Below the pieces are notes generated by a model. The model saw nothing but the letters and a program-made list of their open reading frames with translations, was not told where the DNA came from and searched no databases. Shown piece after piece: positions 1-8,762 of a stretch of DNA of 64,000 bases (the stretch's first letter is position 1; every line of letters begins with the position of its first letter). Both the position numbers and the translations under genes were made by a program. The stretch comes from Ligaoa zhengdingensis. Its GTDB lineage: Bacteria; Bacillota; Clostridia; Oscillospirales; Ruminococcaceae. The stretch spans positions 27,651 through 91,650 of the forward strand of contig NZ_JACRST010000011.1 in NCBI RefSeq assembly GCF_014384885.1, read 5' to 3'.

Positions 1-443
1 GTGAGGATGAAAGCGACCGCGGCCAACGCGTAGGAGAGCATATAACTGAAAACATGCGGGACAAACCAGCCGGAGCGCAGTGCCGGAACCAACGCCCAGC
101 GCATCTCCTTATCCATAAACAGGGTCCCGATCAACGGGATGGCCGAGCCGAAACAAAAGTATGGGGCCACCCAGCGCTGATCTTTTTCAAAAACTGCGAT
201 CAACAGGTAGATCACAAGGAACACAAGGGAAAGATCGGAGAGCACCTGATACATGCTGGCAAAGGGAGGGTATCCGTTGATATACCAGTTCTTGATGAAG
301 ATACCGAGGTTTGCCAGCCAGCCGATCGCCGCGAGCATCGCGGCCGGTTTGGTCTTCTTGCGGAGCAGGAGGGCGCCCGCCGCCAAATAGCAAGTCACGG
401 CGGTCAGACAAAGGATCAGCGCCAAAAGCTCAATGAACTCCAT
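1..443 (-). CDS. ccsA: Cytochrome c biogenesis protein CcsA, N-terminal part (cut by window edge)
   Basis: The reading frame starts with ATG inside the end of resB (14-base overlap) and runs open off the left edge, so only about 147 N-terminal residues are visible. They form several hydrophobic segments. Seen motifs are NGYPPFASMYQ and, near the edge, GWFVPHVFSYMLSYA, which matches the family region carrying a heme-ligand histidine. CcsA (also called ResC) works with ResB as the System II heme lyase that carries heme across the membrane and attaches it to CXXCH motifs. The overlap with resB suggests translational coupling. The obvious client is the diheme protein encoded two genes upstream. 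The family call is firm; completeness cannot be judged. Confidence 0.85.
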   Translation of the reverse strand, partial: MEFIELLALILCLTAVTCYLAAGALLLRKKTKPAAMLAAIGWLANLGIFIKNWYINGYPPFASMYQVLSDLSLVFLVIYLLIAVFEKDQRWVAPYFCFGSAIPLIGTLFMDKEMRWALVPALRSGWFVPHVFSYMLSYALAAVAFIL

Positions 444-1296
444 CCGTCGCGTCCCCCTTCCGGTCGAAAACTTTGAAGCACATGATCGCTGTTCCGAGGA
501 TCAGCATCCAGATTCCAATCCGCATGGGCAGGTTGCCCGGATCATTCTTGACATACAGCGAGACATAGCTGCCCCCGTCGTGGTCATAATCCATCAGGTA
601 GAACTTCCAGCCCCTGTAGATGCAGGGCTCGTTCACCCGCAGCAGCACCTCGTATTGGTCCCCGTCGAGGATGCGCATGTGCGCTTCATACTGGCGGTCT
701 GCGGGCGGAAGTTTTTCCAAGAGCAGCCCGTCGGGCGTTTCGTAGCTGTCGAGGAACCCGGTCTGATCCATCAGCTCCTCTTTGGCCACGGTTCCACGGC
801 CGTTTCCGAGGTCGTAGAAGCCCTTGCGGTTGAGAATCACGGTTTCTTTAAGGACAGAATAGCCGTCCGGGGCGGAAGGATCGGGCTGGTAGAGCCGATA
901 ATCCGGGTCGTACTGCTCGACCTGGAAATCCAAGATCGAGATGTTGAATCCGAAGTCGACCTCCGAGCCGTCCTCCTTCTGCACCACGCTGTAAGCCGCT
1001 CTCGCATCGATCGGGATGTTGAAATTGACCTCCCGAACGGTGAAGAAGCTCACGAAGGAACCGATGATGAGCACCACCAGGCCGATGTGGCAGATGTAAA
1101 ACCCGATCTTCTTCCACTGGGGCTTGTATTTGATGATGCAGAGAATCTGCACCGCCGTAAACACAGCCACGAGGAGCAGGAAAGCGGGATTTTCGTAGTA
1201 CTTGAACTCGTGGTTGACCCCCATGACGAGGGAACACACGATCAAGACAGCCGTCAGCACCGCCATCAGAGCCACGGAGGGCTTCATCAGTTTCAT
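430..1296 (-). CDS. resB: ResB-like cytochrome c biogenesis protein
   Basis: A 288-residue membrane protein with three N-terminal hydrophobic segments (about residues 7-25, 38-55 and 66-86), a soluble domain of about 150 residues, and a C-terminal membrane segment near 258-276. The segment around GFYICHIGLVVLIIGSF contains a histidine in a membrane helix, as in ResB/Ccs1 proteins. It is short compared with most ResB proteins (330-550 residues). ResB and CcsA form the System II complex that transports and ligates heme to apocytochromes outside the membrane. The ATG has an AAGGAGG ribosome site. It sits 32 bases after the diheme cytochrome gene and overlaps ccsA, so the three genes form one operon. 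Confidence 0.85.
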   Translation of the reverse strand: MKLMKPSVALMAVLTAVLIVCSLVMGVNHEFKYYENPAFLLLVAVFTAVQILCIIKYKPQWKKIGFYICHIGLVVLIIGSFVSFFTVREVNFNIPIDARAAYSVVQKEDGSEVDFGFNISILDFQVEQYDPDYRLYQPDPSAPDGYSVLKETVILNRKGFYDLGNGRGTVAKEELMDQTGFLDSYETPDGLLLEKLPPADRQYEAHMRILDGDQYEVLLRVNEPCIYRGWKFYLMDYDHDGGSYVSLYVKNDPGNLPMRIGIWMLILGTAIMCFKVFDRKGDATDGVH

Positions 1297-1328
1297 ACGG
1301 CGATTCCTCCTTCAATCAATCTTCTGGG

Positions 1329-4300
1329 TTAGGGCCATCCGGGCCATCCGTCGGGCCAATCCTTCAGGCCGTCCGCCTCGTTATCCCAGTCATAGCGCTT
1401 CTCGCCGTTGACAATCGCCTGGCGGTTCGCTTTTTCAATGGCATCGCGGAGCTTCACTTTCTGAATTCTCCAAGCATCCATCGGGCAAGGCGTATAAGGT
1501 GTAATGGCGATATCCGGGTTGCCGGGCATCGAGGTAAGTCCAGCCCAGTCGACATCCGGGTTTGCGATCAAGCGGGCCTGGCCGGACTTGATCAGATTGA
1601 GGGTGGTGTTGTACTCGTTGGAGCCAACCGCCCAGCGCTTGAGGATCGGGCTCTTTTCGGGGTTATCGAAGTAAATCGGAGCCGCTCTTCTCTCGCCCCA
1701 ACTAAAGCTCCACTGCAGGCCGCCCGGGATCGAGTTGATTTCGTTCCAGTTCATTGCAGAACGGCCGCCGGGGTAGTTGCTGTAGTTGGAGGCGTAGTCG
1801 CCGTAATAGGTGCCGTTGAGGTCGACCCACTCAGCCACTCTGCGCTTCTCAGCTTCGGTCAGGCGGGCCGCGTGGTCGGGATCCTCAAACAGCTTCTTGA
1901 TCAGCACGCTGTTGTAGGAGCCCCACTGCTTCGCGGTGGTGAACTCCTGGCCGCCGCCGCCGATCGCGCCGACGAGCGCGCCGTTGAAGTAAGCCGATTT
2001 GCCGCGGTTGCGCCACAGGTCCACATAGGAGGCGTTGAAGTAGACGCCCTTATCGGGAACCAGGGTGAGGTCGGCCGCGGGGTTCTCGTAGCCGTGGCAG
2101 CTGATGCAGTTCTTGGTGAACACAGGCTGCACCTCGGTGAGATAGTTCATGCTGGGCAGATCGTAGTAATCGGGATAGAGGACCTCGTCGTCGTAATCCG
2201 CGAGGCTGTCGGTGCCGGTCTCGAAATCAAGCGTGCGTTTCTGCGGCTTGTCGGGGACGTTGACGCCGATCGTCTTGGGGACGCCGGGGGTCTCTTCATC
2301 GCTGATGTAATCGGGGTTCGGAACCACTTCAAAGTTCGCTTCCAACGCCATCGGGGTCTTGCGGTCGGTGTTGACGTCCGGAGCCATTCTGCGATCTTCG
2401 TGGCAACCGATGCAGCCGGTCTTTTCGCCCGACTGGGTCAGGGTGCCCGAACGCATCGACTGGATCATCCGTCCATCCTCATCGAGCAGCTGGAAGTAGA
2501 CGAATTTGTCCTGCGGCACCTCGAAGTAGGCGGAACCGTCCTCATAGACGGGCACCTCGCCGATGGTGCGCTTGACCTCGAAGCTGTGCCAGTTGACGCC
2601 CGGGTTCTGCTGGCCCTCGCCGCCCCACTGCTCGCCTTGGCTGATGTGGCGCTTGGGCATCGATTCGACGATGCGGAGGGTCTTCACGGTGCCGGGCTCA
2701 ACACCCTGCATGTGGGTGCCCTCGTACACATTCTGTACAAAGAAGGTACCAACATCGTCGAGGTAGTTTCTGCGGTCGGACGGGGTGTTCTCCTTCTCAC
2801 GGGGCATCAGCAGATTCGCGTCGAACGCGCCCTGGCTGGTGGGATCCTCGTAGAGCAGGGTCTCGTTGCCGTAGACATCCAGCAGGTAGAGGCCGGTCTT
2901 ACGGCCCTTGCCCGGAATCTGGCGGCTGGCGATGAAATATTTGTCGCTCAGCGGCTGCGGGTCCTCATACTTGATGGAGAAGCTGCTCGGGTGATCGATG
3001 TCTCTGCCGCCCTGGTTGGAGTCGCGTACCACGTTGATCTTATCGGCGGGCCAGGTGCGCAGAACCGGCGCACGGCCGTCCACGCCGTTGCTGCGGTCGA
3101 TGATCTGCAGGCCGCCCCATGCCACATCGTGGGTGGAGGTCCAGGTGCAGATCACGTTCTGTGTGCCGGGGATCGCCTTGGCGTCAATCATGGCGCCGAC
3201 GGGGGTGTTGTTGCCGTAGTAGGTGACCTGCTGGGTGCCATCCTCGGCCACCGTCCACAGGCCCTGCGCACTGCCGAAGTCGCGGTCGTTGTACTCCCAG
3301 CGGTCGTACAGGATGCGGCCGTCGGGCAGAACGTCGGTCGGACGCTCAAACAGTGTGCTGTTGGTGATCTTCACAATGTTCGCGCCGTCGCCTTCCATCC
3401 GGTACAGGTTGGCCGAGATGTGGCGGTTGCACATGACATATTTCGGGTCGCGGGTACCGGCGAACACGATGTTGCCGCTGGGCATATACATCGGGTCCAT
3501 ATGATCCGCGGTGTACATCTGGGTGAGCTGCTTTTCATCCACGATGGCGTTCTTTTCCTCATTGAGGGTGTACTCGTAGATGTTGTAGCTGTCGTTCGCC
3601 CACTGGCGGCGGTAGGAGATCAAAATCTTGTCGCCGTCGTAGGAGACGTCGGGATCGCGGAACACGCCGGTGTCAGTGCTCTTCAGGGTGGAGACCTCGC
3701 CGCCCTTGGCAAAGTCGATCACCTTGATGGTGCCGCCCGGGAGATAACTACTGCTGTTGATCTCGCCGTCGGTGCTGGGCAGCATGTTGTGGGTGTTGTG
3801 GTGATCCTGCTGATACTGCTGACGGGTGACAAACACGATGGGCGCCTGTTTGAGCAGGGGGTTGGACATGATGGTCTCTTTCTCAAGGGCGTCCATCTCC
3901 TCCTTGAAGCCCACAACCGCGGGATCGTTCGGCTTGACGTTGCCGTCCATCCACAGGCTGTCGTGCAGGGCTTCCTTCTCCTCAATCGCGCTCAGGATCT
4001 CTTCACCGTCGGTGTATTCGTCGGGATAAGTGTCGAGCAGGTCGCGCACCATCAGCTTGAGGGTGGCGAACTTGGTCGAATCCCAACCGGTGATCGCGCT
4101 GAGCTCTTCCTCCGAGCCGATGGGCAGCTCGCGCGGGAAGGTGCCGACCGCGTGGAAGTCGTCGAAGATCACATGGCCCCAGCCGACCGCCGTGTTGTCG
4201 TACACTTCCAGGTAGAGCTTGTCATACTTGTTGATGAGGCCGGTCAGGTCGTGCTCCTGCCGCTCAAAGATGTACTGGTTCTTGCTGCAGTTCCATTTGG

Positions 4301-6317
4301 CGACGATGGTGCCGTCGGTGCGCTTGAGGGCCACATAGGCCCCATCTTTGACCTGCTCCGCGGTGCCGCCGCCGATGAGGAAGTTCACCTTGGGGTTGTT
4401 CTCCACGTCGATGGTGAACACCGGGGAACGGAAGACGCCTGTCTGGCCGTCGTTGTACGAACCGTTCTCATTTTCCTCTGTCGTCAGGTAGTATTTGCCC
4501 TGTTTCTGGATGTCGACATTGCCGTTAAAATCGGTGTCGCGGTAGCCGATCGGTCTGCCGAACGTGCTGTTTGGCATGGTCCGCCAGGGCTCCACTTTGC
4601 CGCTTTCAAAGTCGTAGGTGATATCCACAATGGGGGCCTCAATGACGTGGCCGGTAAATTTGATGTCGTCCACCGCGAGGAAGCCCCAGCCGCTGCTGGT
4701 GGCGTCCACGATCTTGAAGAACACCTCGGTGCCCATCGGCACCTTACCGGTGACATCGAAGGTGACATCCTTGAAGACATAGCGGTTTTCCTGGCTGCCG
4801 ATCTTCGCGAGCTCCTTGCCGGTAGCCGCGTCGCAAACCGCAAAATACAGCTTGCTGATGTCGGTGCCGCCGCAGATCTTCATAGTGATGATCGGGTCGA
4901 GCAGCGCGAAGTTCACCGAGCGGAGTTCACCCTGCTGGACATCGCTAAAGGCGGCGTCAGATACCTCCACCGTGGTGAGGTAATATGTGCCCTCCTTCTG
5001 GATGGGGGCCTGCGGGGCGTTGATCTCGGTGTCGAGGGAGCCGATGATCTTGCCGAGCTCACCCTTCACCAGGGAGAACGGACCGGTGGTGCCGTCCTCA
5101 AAGTTCCAGTGGTACTCGACGGGCTCGTAGTAAATCTCGCCCTTCACACGGATGTCGTCGACCGAGATGAAGCCCCACCCGCTGGTGGTGTTGTCCACGA
5201 TCTTGATATAAACCAGGCGGTTTTCGACGTAGTTTTCGCCCAGGTTCATGCTGACTTCGTTGAACACATGGCCGCCCTCCGACACGCTGACAGTCGCCAG
5301 CTCCTCGTCGGTTTCCGCATCGCACACCGCGACGTAGTTCTTGGGGCCGCCCGCCAGCTTGAGCAGGACCTCCGGGCTCATGATCTTGAACACCGGGGAC
5401 TGGATGACGCCGGTAAACTCTTCGTTATAACCCAGCGTACCGTCCGTCTCCACGGTGCAGAGGTAGTATGTACCGTCTTTTCCGTTCGGGGTGTTTACAC
5501 CACTCGCGATGGTGTTGCGGTCGTAGTCCCAATTCGCGACGACCTTCTCGCCGAATTCACCCTCTGTGATGGTGAACGGATAGATGTCGCCGTCCTCAAA
5601 GCTCCACTTGATCTCGGGAGCAGGCTCGGGACGAATTTCCTCGTCCGGCAGAACACAGCCGTACGCGTGGAAATCGTCGAAGGTGATGTGGGCCCAACCG
5701 CCTGAGCTCTTATCCACAACCTTGATGAATGCGAGGTTGTCGGTGAGCTTCTTATTGGTAAGATCCCACTCGACGCGCACCATCGTCTCATTCGCGTTGC
5801 CGCGCACCTTCATGACCTCGCGGCCGTAGATGTCGCACAGCGCGACGTAGACCATTTCGTTGTTGCCGCCTCCCACCAGGAAATTGACCTTCATGTTGGC
5901 CTCATCCAAGCGGAAGATCGGGGAGCGCACAACGCCTTCAAAGGCGTCCGAGGGCTTGGTCATCAGCGCGCCCGCGCCATCGGGAAACCGTGCATAAGCC
6001 GGATCGTCTTCTGTGTAGAACTCGCCCGTTTCCAGCGTGGTGAAGAAGTAATCTCCCTGCTTGGTATAGGGCACCGTCGGAGAATTGTGCTCGTAGGGAA
6101 TGCTGGAAATGCCGTTGTTGGGGAATTCGCCTTCAATGAGCTCGAAAGGGGCTAATTCGCCATTTTCAAAATCCCAGACGATTTCCGCACAGGGTTCCGA
6201 AGCACTTTCCGCCTGTTTTTGCAAGGATGCCTCGCCGTCCGCTGCGTACACAAACGAACTGAGTGTCATGACAGCGGCCAAAACGATCGACATCTTTTTC
6301 AAAAACGTTTTCTTCAT
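1329..6317 (-). CDS. Secreted diheme c-type cytochrome, hydrazine synthase alpha-like, with four N-terminal lectin-like modules
   Basis: A 1662-residue exported protein. Residues 1-25 are a signal peptide ending VYA before ADG, with no lipobox. Four tandem modules of about 165 residues begin near residues 48, 239, 403 and 567; each starts W/Y-x-FE(N/D/S)G, has a GVVRSPIF-type strand and ends GGW(G/A)(H/F)I-x-(F/V)DD, resembling the all-beta C-terminal domain of GH32 beta-fructosidases. From about 820 to 1220 lies a beta-propeller-like region, then a hydrazine synthase alpha middle-domain-like part. Two heme sites are visible: CIGCH at C1302/C1305/H1306 and CISCH at C1404/C1407/H1408. The C-terminus has no membrane helix or sorting signal. 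HZS-alpha-like proteins are mostly known from Planctomycetes and their function outside anammox is unknown. The operon continues with resB and ccsA. A role in extracellular carbohydrate-linked redox chemistry is inference. The ATG follows AGGAGG. Confidence 0.8.
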   Translation of the reverse strand: MKKTFLKKMSIVLAAVMTLSSFVYAADGEASLQKQAESASEPCAEIVWDFENGELAPFELIEGEFPNNGISSIPYEHNSPTVPYTKQGDYFFTTLETGEFYTEDDPAYARFPDGAGALMTKPSDAFEGVVRSPIFRLDEANMKVNFLVGGGNNEMVYVALCDIYGREVMKVRGNANETMVRVEWDLTNKKLTDNLAFIKVVDKSSGGWAHITFDDFHAYGCVLPDEEIRPEPAPEIKWSFEDGDIYPFTITEGEFGEKVVANWDYDRNTIASGVNTPNGKDGTYYLCTVETDGTLGYNEEFTGVIQSPVFKIMSPEVLLKLAGGPKNYVAVCDAETDEELATVSVSEGGHVFNEVSMNLGENYVENRLVYIKIVDNTTSGWGFISVDDIRVKGEIYYEPVEYHWNFEDGTTGPFSLVKGELGKIIGSLDTEINAPQAPIQKEGTYYLTTVEVSDAAFSDVQQGELRSVNFALLDPIITMKICGGTDISKLYFAVCDAATGKELAKIGSQENRYVFKDVTFDVTGKVPMGTEVFFKIVDATSSGWGFLAVDDIKFTGHVIEAPIVDITYDFESGKVEPWRTMPNSTFGRPIGYRDTDFNGNVDIQKQGKYYLTTEENENGSYNDGQTGVFRSPVFTIDVENNPKVNFLIGGGTAEQVKDGAYVALKRTDGTIVAKWNCSKNQYIFERQEHDLTGLINKYDKLYLEVYDNTAVGWGHVIFDDFHAVGTFPRELPIGSEEELSAITGWDSTKFATLKLMVRDLLDTYPDEYTDGEEILSAIEEKEALHDSLWMDGNVKPNDPAVVGFKEEMDALEKETIMSNPLLKQAPIVFVTRQQYQQDHHNTHNMLPSTDGEINSSSYLPGGTIKVIDFAKGGEVSTLKSTDTGVFRDPDVSYDGDKILISYRRQWANDSYNIYEYTLNEEKNAIVDEKQLTQMYTADHMDPMYMPSGNIVFAGTRDPKYVMCNRHISANLYRMEGDGANIVKITNSTLFERPTDVLPDGRILYDRWEYNDRDFGSAQGLWTVAEDGTQQVTYYGNNTPVGAMIDAKAIPGTQNVICTWTSTHDVAWGGLQIIDRSNGVDGRAPVLRTWPADKINVVRDSNQGGRDIDHPSSFSIKYEDPQPLSDKYFIASRQIPGKGRKTGLYLLDVYGNETLLYEDPTSQGAFDANLLMPREKENTPSDRRNYLDDVGTFFVQNVYEGTHMQGVEPGTVKTLRIVESMPKRHISQGEQWGGEGQQNPGVNWHSFEVKRTIGEVPVYEDGSAYFEVPQDKFVYFQLLDEDGRMIQSMRSGTLTQSGEKTGCIGCHEDRRMAPDVNTDRKTPMALEANFEVVPNPDYISDEETPGVPKTIGVNVPDKPQKRTLDFETGTDSLADYDDEVLYPDYYDLPSMNYLTEVQPVFTKNCISCHGYENPAADLTLVPDKGVYFNASYVDLWRNRGKSAYFNGALVGAIGGGGQEFTTAKQWGSYNSVLIKKLFEDPDHAARLTEAEKRRVAEWVDLNGTYYGDYASNYSNYPGGRSAMNWNEINSIPGGLQWSFSWGERRAAPIYFDNPEKSPILKRWAVGSNEYNTTLNLIKSGQARLIANPDVDWAGLTSMPGNPDIAITPYTPCPMDAWRIQKVKLRDAIEKANRQAIVNGEKRYDWDNEADGLKDWPDGWPGWP

Positions 6318-6409
6318 GTTTTCCTATCCTCCTATTCTTTTTGGTATGGGGACGCCGGTTTTTTGCCTCTTTCTCCTCCTCCTTTTTCCTCCATATTTTT
6401 CATCTTAAC

Positions 6410-6428
6410 TTGATATACTAAATATCAA
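6410..6428. promoter_or_regulatory. Perfect palindrome at the cytochrome transcription start
   Basis: TTGATAT-ACTAA-ATATCAA is a 19-base inverted repeat with 7-base perfect arms. It begins 5 bases downstream of the -10 box, so it covers the expected transcription start. The other three related promoters lack it. An operator for a second regulator is likely; the spacing does not fit FNR (TTGAT-N4-ATCAA) or Rex. Confidence 0.5.
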
Positions 6429-6432
6429 ATTA

Positions 6433-6461
6433 ATTATAACGTAATTATGTTTAAATAGCAA
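6433..6461 (-). promoter_or_regulatory. Promoter of the cytochrome-resB-ccsA operon with shared operator
   Basis: Reading into the gene: -35 TTGCTA (6456-6461), 17-base spacer, -10 TATAAT (6433-6438). The spacer and -10 form the sequence AAACATAATTACGTTATAAT, identical to that before deoC and close to that before hemA and gntR. It contains the inverted repeat ATAA-N5-TTAT, so a repressor bound here would cover the -10 box. Confidence 0.8.
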
Positions 6462-6634
6462 TTACATTCTTTTGCCGTGAAGAAAATTTGGTTAAAACGT
6501 GATAATAATATGAAAAATCGACCTTTTTCTCTATTTTTTAGCTGAAGTTTGTATCAAAACATATCTAATTTATGGGATGTTTTAAATTGAGCCCTCTTTG
6601 TTTTCCACCCGCTTATGTACCATTGTTAGGACAC

Positions 6635-6683
6635 GACAAAAATAGTACGGCCCGCTGCGGCAAGTGCAGCGGGCCGATACTAT
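6635..6683 (-). terminator. Terminator of the sugar catabolic operon
   Basis: GGCCCGCTGC and GCAGCGGGCC form a perfect 10-base-pair stem with a 7-base loop, followed on the minus strand by a TATTTTT run. It lies just after the mutarotase-fold gene. Confidence 0.85.
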
Positions 6684-6709
6684 AATTAAGGAGGGGTGAA
6701 TGAAAAAGA

Positions 6710-7561
6710 TTAGCAGCCTGTTAAGCTCCAAACCTCTTGGTTGGCTATTGTTGCCGCCGGCGCAACCGGCTGTTCTTCCCCAAAGGTTTCCATTTCAGCC
6801 ATCCAGTTATCGGCCCCCACAAACACCGCCACGTTGCATCCGCCCAGCGGATAGCGTCCGCCCGGCCGGTACCCGATTTGTTGTTTGGTAAAGCACAGAT
6901 TTTGCGCCTCCCAGCGCATGGAAACCACGCCTTTCGGCGCGCAGACACAACGTTTGCTGACCCTGCCCTGAGGCACCACAATCATGCGCTCCTCGGTGAA
7001 GCTCACCTGCGGGTCGTTGATGAGGCACTGGTTGCCGGCGAACTTGGTGGGGATGACGATGGTCACCGCGTCCCAGGTGGCGTCGTCCTGTCCCAGTTCG
7101 ACCGAAATCACCTTGCCCTCGGGGTTGATACAGGTTGGGGACCAAACGCCGCCCGAATAGATCATCGGGCCCTCGTTGGTGATGAAGTTGGTCACTGAAA
7201 ACTCGTTTTCGCTCAGCACCTCCACCTGGATGCCGCGGGAAATTTGGAAAAAGGGATGTTTCGGGGAGGTGACGCGCACCGTGTTGCCGGAGATTTCCGC
7301 CTCGCAGGGCTCGTTGTCGCCCATGTAGGCGTCCACCGCTTCGTCCGCATAGGGGCGGGTGATCCACACCCGATGGCCGCCGTGCAGCTTCCATTCCCCA
7401 TTCTGCACCGCGTCGCGATCCCAGTAGAGGATGTTCTCCCCGCCGGGCCGCCCGAAGAAGGCAATCCGGGGGCCGCACCCGGTGACCAGCACCAGGCGCG
7501 CTTCGGAGGTGAGTATCTCGACGGCGTCAAACCCGTCGAAGGTGGTCTTTTCAATTGTCAT
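6710..7561 (-). CDS. Mutarotase-fold carbohydrate-associated protein (aldose-epimerase/DUF4380-like)
   Basis: A 283-residue cytoplasmic protein with the beta-sandwich pattern of galactose mutarotase-like proteins: LVTGCGPRIAFFGRPGG near the N-terminus, then GGHRVWITRP, then the conserved core around SVTNFITNEGP. It is the last gene of the sugar operon, 16 bases after the iron alcohol dehydrogenase. The likely role is anomer interconversion of the imported sugar, or binding of it; the precise reaction cannot be read from the sequence. A GTG three codons upstream is possible but sits too close to the GAGGGG ribosome site, so the ATG is preferred. Terminator follows directly. Confidence 0.6.
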   Translation of the reverse strand: MTIEKTTFDGFDAVEILTSEARLVLVTGCGPRIAFFGRPGGENILYWDRDAVQNGEWKLHGGHRVWITRPYADEAVDAYMGDNEPCEAEISGNTVRVTSPKHPFFQISRGIQVEVLSENEFSVTNFITNEGPMIYSGGVWSPTCINPEGKVISVELGQDDATWDAVTIVIPTKFAGNQCLINDPQVSFTEERMIVVPQGRVSKRCVCAPKGVVSMRWEAQNLCFTKQQIGYRPGGRYPLGGCNVAVFVGADNWMAEMETFGEEQPVAPAATIANQEVWSLTGC

Positions 7562-7577
7562 GGCGCCCACCGTCCCC

Positions 7578-8762
7578 TCACAGGGCCAGGCGGTAGATGG
7601 CCTTGACGTCTTCCTTGGTCATCGGGGGCACGCTGCCCAGCACGCCGTCGGCGTTGAAGCTGACGCGCTCCACGTCGTCCGCCAGCATATCGATGTCCTC
7701 TTCCTTGGCGCCGAACTGGCTGATGCGGGTCTGCACGCCCACCTTCTCGACCATCGCCTCATATTCCAGCGCGGCCTCAGCCAGCGGTTTGCCGAACATG
7801 CGCTGGGCAAACTGCTCATAATGGGCATTGCCCGGATGGGTCGCAAAGTATTTCATAAACGCGATCATCATCACCGCCAGGGTGGCACCGTGGGTGGCCT
7901 TGTAGCGCGCGCTCAGCACATGGCCGAACTGGTGCATCGGGGCCCAGGTGTAGGTGCCCGAGAGCACCCAACCGTTGAGGGCGATCGCCGAAGCCCACTG
8001 CATCACGCCGCGCGCCTGGACATCGTCGGGATTCTCAAGCACCTTGGGCAGGGTATCCAGTACCGCGCGCACCAGACCTTCCTGCATACGGTCCTGGAGC
8101 TCCAGGTTGACATCCGGGTCGCCGTTGAAATAGCCCTCGACGGTGTGCGCGATGGTATCGAGCGCGGCGCATGCGGTCTGGTAGGGCGGGAGCGTCTTGG
8201 AAAGGGCCGGGTCGACCAGCGCCGCCTTCGCATACATGCAGTCGGGCGCCCACACATAGGATTTGCTGACCGTCTCCTCATCGGTGATGACTGCGGTGCA
8301 GTTCATCTCGCTGCCGGTGGCGGGCAGGGTGGGAATCATAATCATCGGCAGGGCCTCCTTGGGGGGGACCTGGCTGCCGTCCGCGTGGCTGAACGCAATC
8401 ATCTTGCGGATGTCATCCTCGGGGTAGCACACGCCGGCCGCGATGACCTTGGTGCAGTCCATCGCGCTGCCGCCGCCCACGCCGATCAGCAGGTCGGCGC
8501 CGAACTCCTTGCACACATCCACGCCCTTTTTCGCCTGGGCGATGGTGGGGTTCGCCATGACCTCGAGGTAATCGAGGTACTCCACGCCCGCCGCTTTGAG
8601 GGAGTCGTGGATGCGGTCAAACAGGTTGCCGTAAAAGGAAATGTCCGTGTAGGAGACAATCACCGCTTTTTTACCGTACTCCGCCGCGATTGCGCCGACT
8701 TTTTCGATCGAATCGGAACCGAAGTACACCTTGACGGGGTTGTAGTACTCAAAATTATTCAT
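7578..8762 (-). CDS. Iron-containing alcohol dehydrogenase
   Basis: A 394-residue group III (iron) alcohol dehydrogenase of the butanol dehydrogenase/YugJ type. The NAD(P)-binding GVGGGSAMDCTK loop lies near residue 95, and the metal-ligand region is visible as ALDTIAHTVEGYF, MHQFGHVLSA and ATHGATLA with conserved D and H residues. It reduces an aldehyde to an alcohol, or the reverse, with a nicotinamide cofactor. The start overlaps the preceding permease gene by 8 bases, so it is translated with the transporter. Because DeoC-type aldolases release acetaldehyde, this enzyme may dispose of it as ethanol; alternatively it oxidises a sugar alcohol substrate. The family is certain, the substrate is not. 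Confidence 0.88.
   Translation of the reverse strand: MNNFEYYNPVKVYFGSDSIEKVGAIAAEYGKKAVIVSYTDISFYGNLFDRIHDSLKAAGVEYLDYLEVMANPTIAQAKKGVDVCKEFGADLLIGVGGGSAMDCTKVIAAGVCYPEDDIRKMIAFSHADGSQVPPKEALPMIMIPTLPATGSEMNCTAVITDEETVSKSYVWAPDCMYAKAALVDPALSKTLPPYQTACAALDTIAHTVEGYFNGDPDVNLELQDRMQEGLVRAVLDTLPKVLENPDDVQARGVMQWASAIALNGWVLSGTYTWAPMHQFGHVLSARYKATHGATLAVMMIAFMKYFATHPGNAHYEQFAQRMFGKPLAEAALEYEAMVEKVGVQTRISQFGAKEEDIDMLADDVERVSFNADGVLGSVPPMTKEDVKAIYRLAL

Larger units (their letters stand above)
6318..6709. other. Intergenic region: cytochrome promoter side and sugar-operon terminator
   Basis: This 392-base AT-rich gap holds the minus-strand promoter of the cytochrome operon, a perfect palindrome at its transcription start, and the terminator of the upstream sugar operon. 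The remaining stretch (about 6480-6635) shows no gene or convincing structure. Confidence 0.7.

Noticed and set aside
1872..5705. A 1277-residue open frame on the plus strand opposite the cytochrome gene
   Set aside because: It has no ribosome site and its composition (runs of V, A, D, G, H) is that of an antisense frame of GC-rich coding DNA; the minus-strand frame has a signal peptide, repeats and heme motifs.
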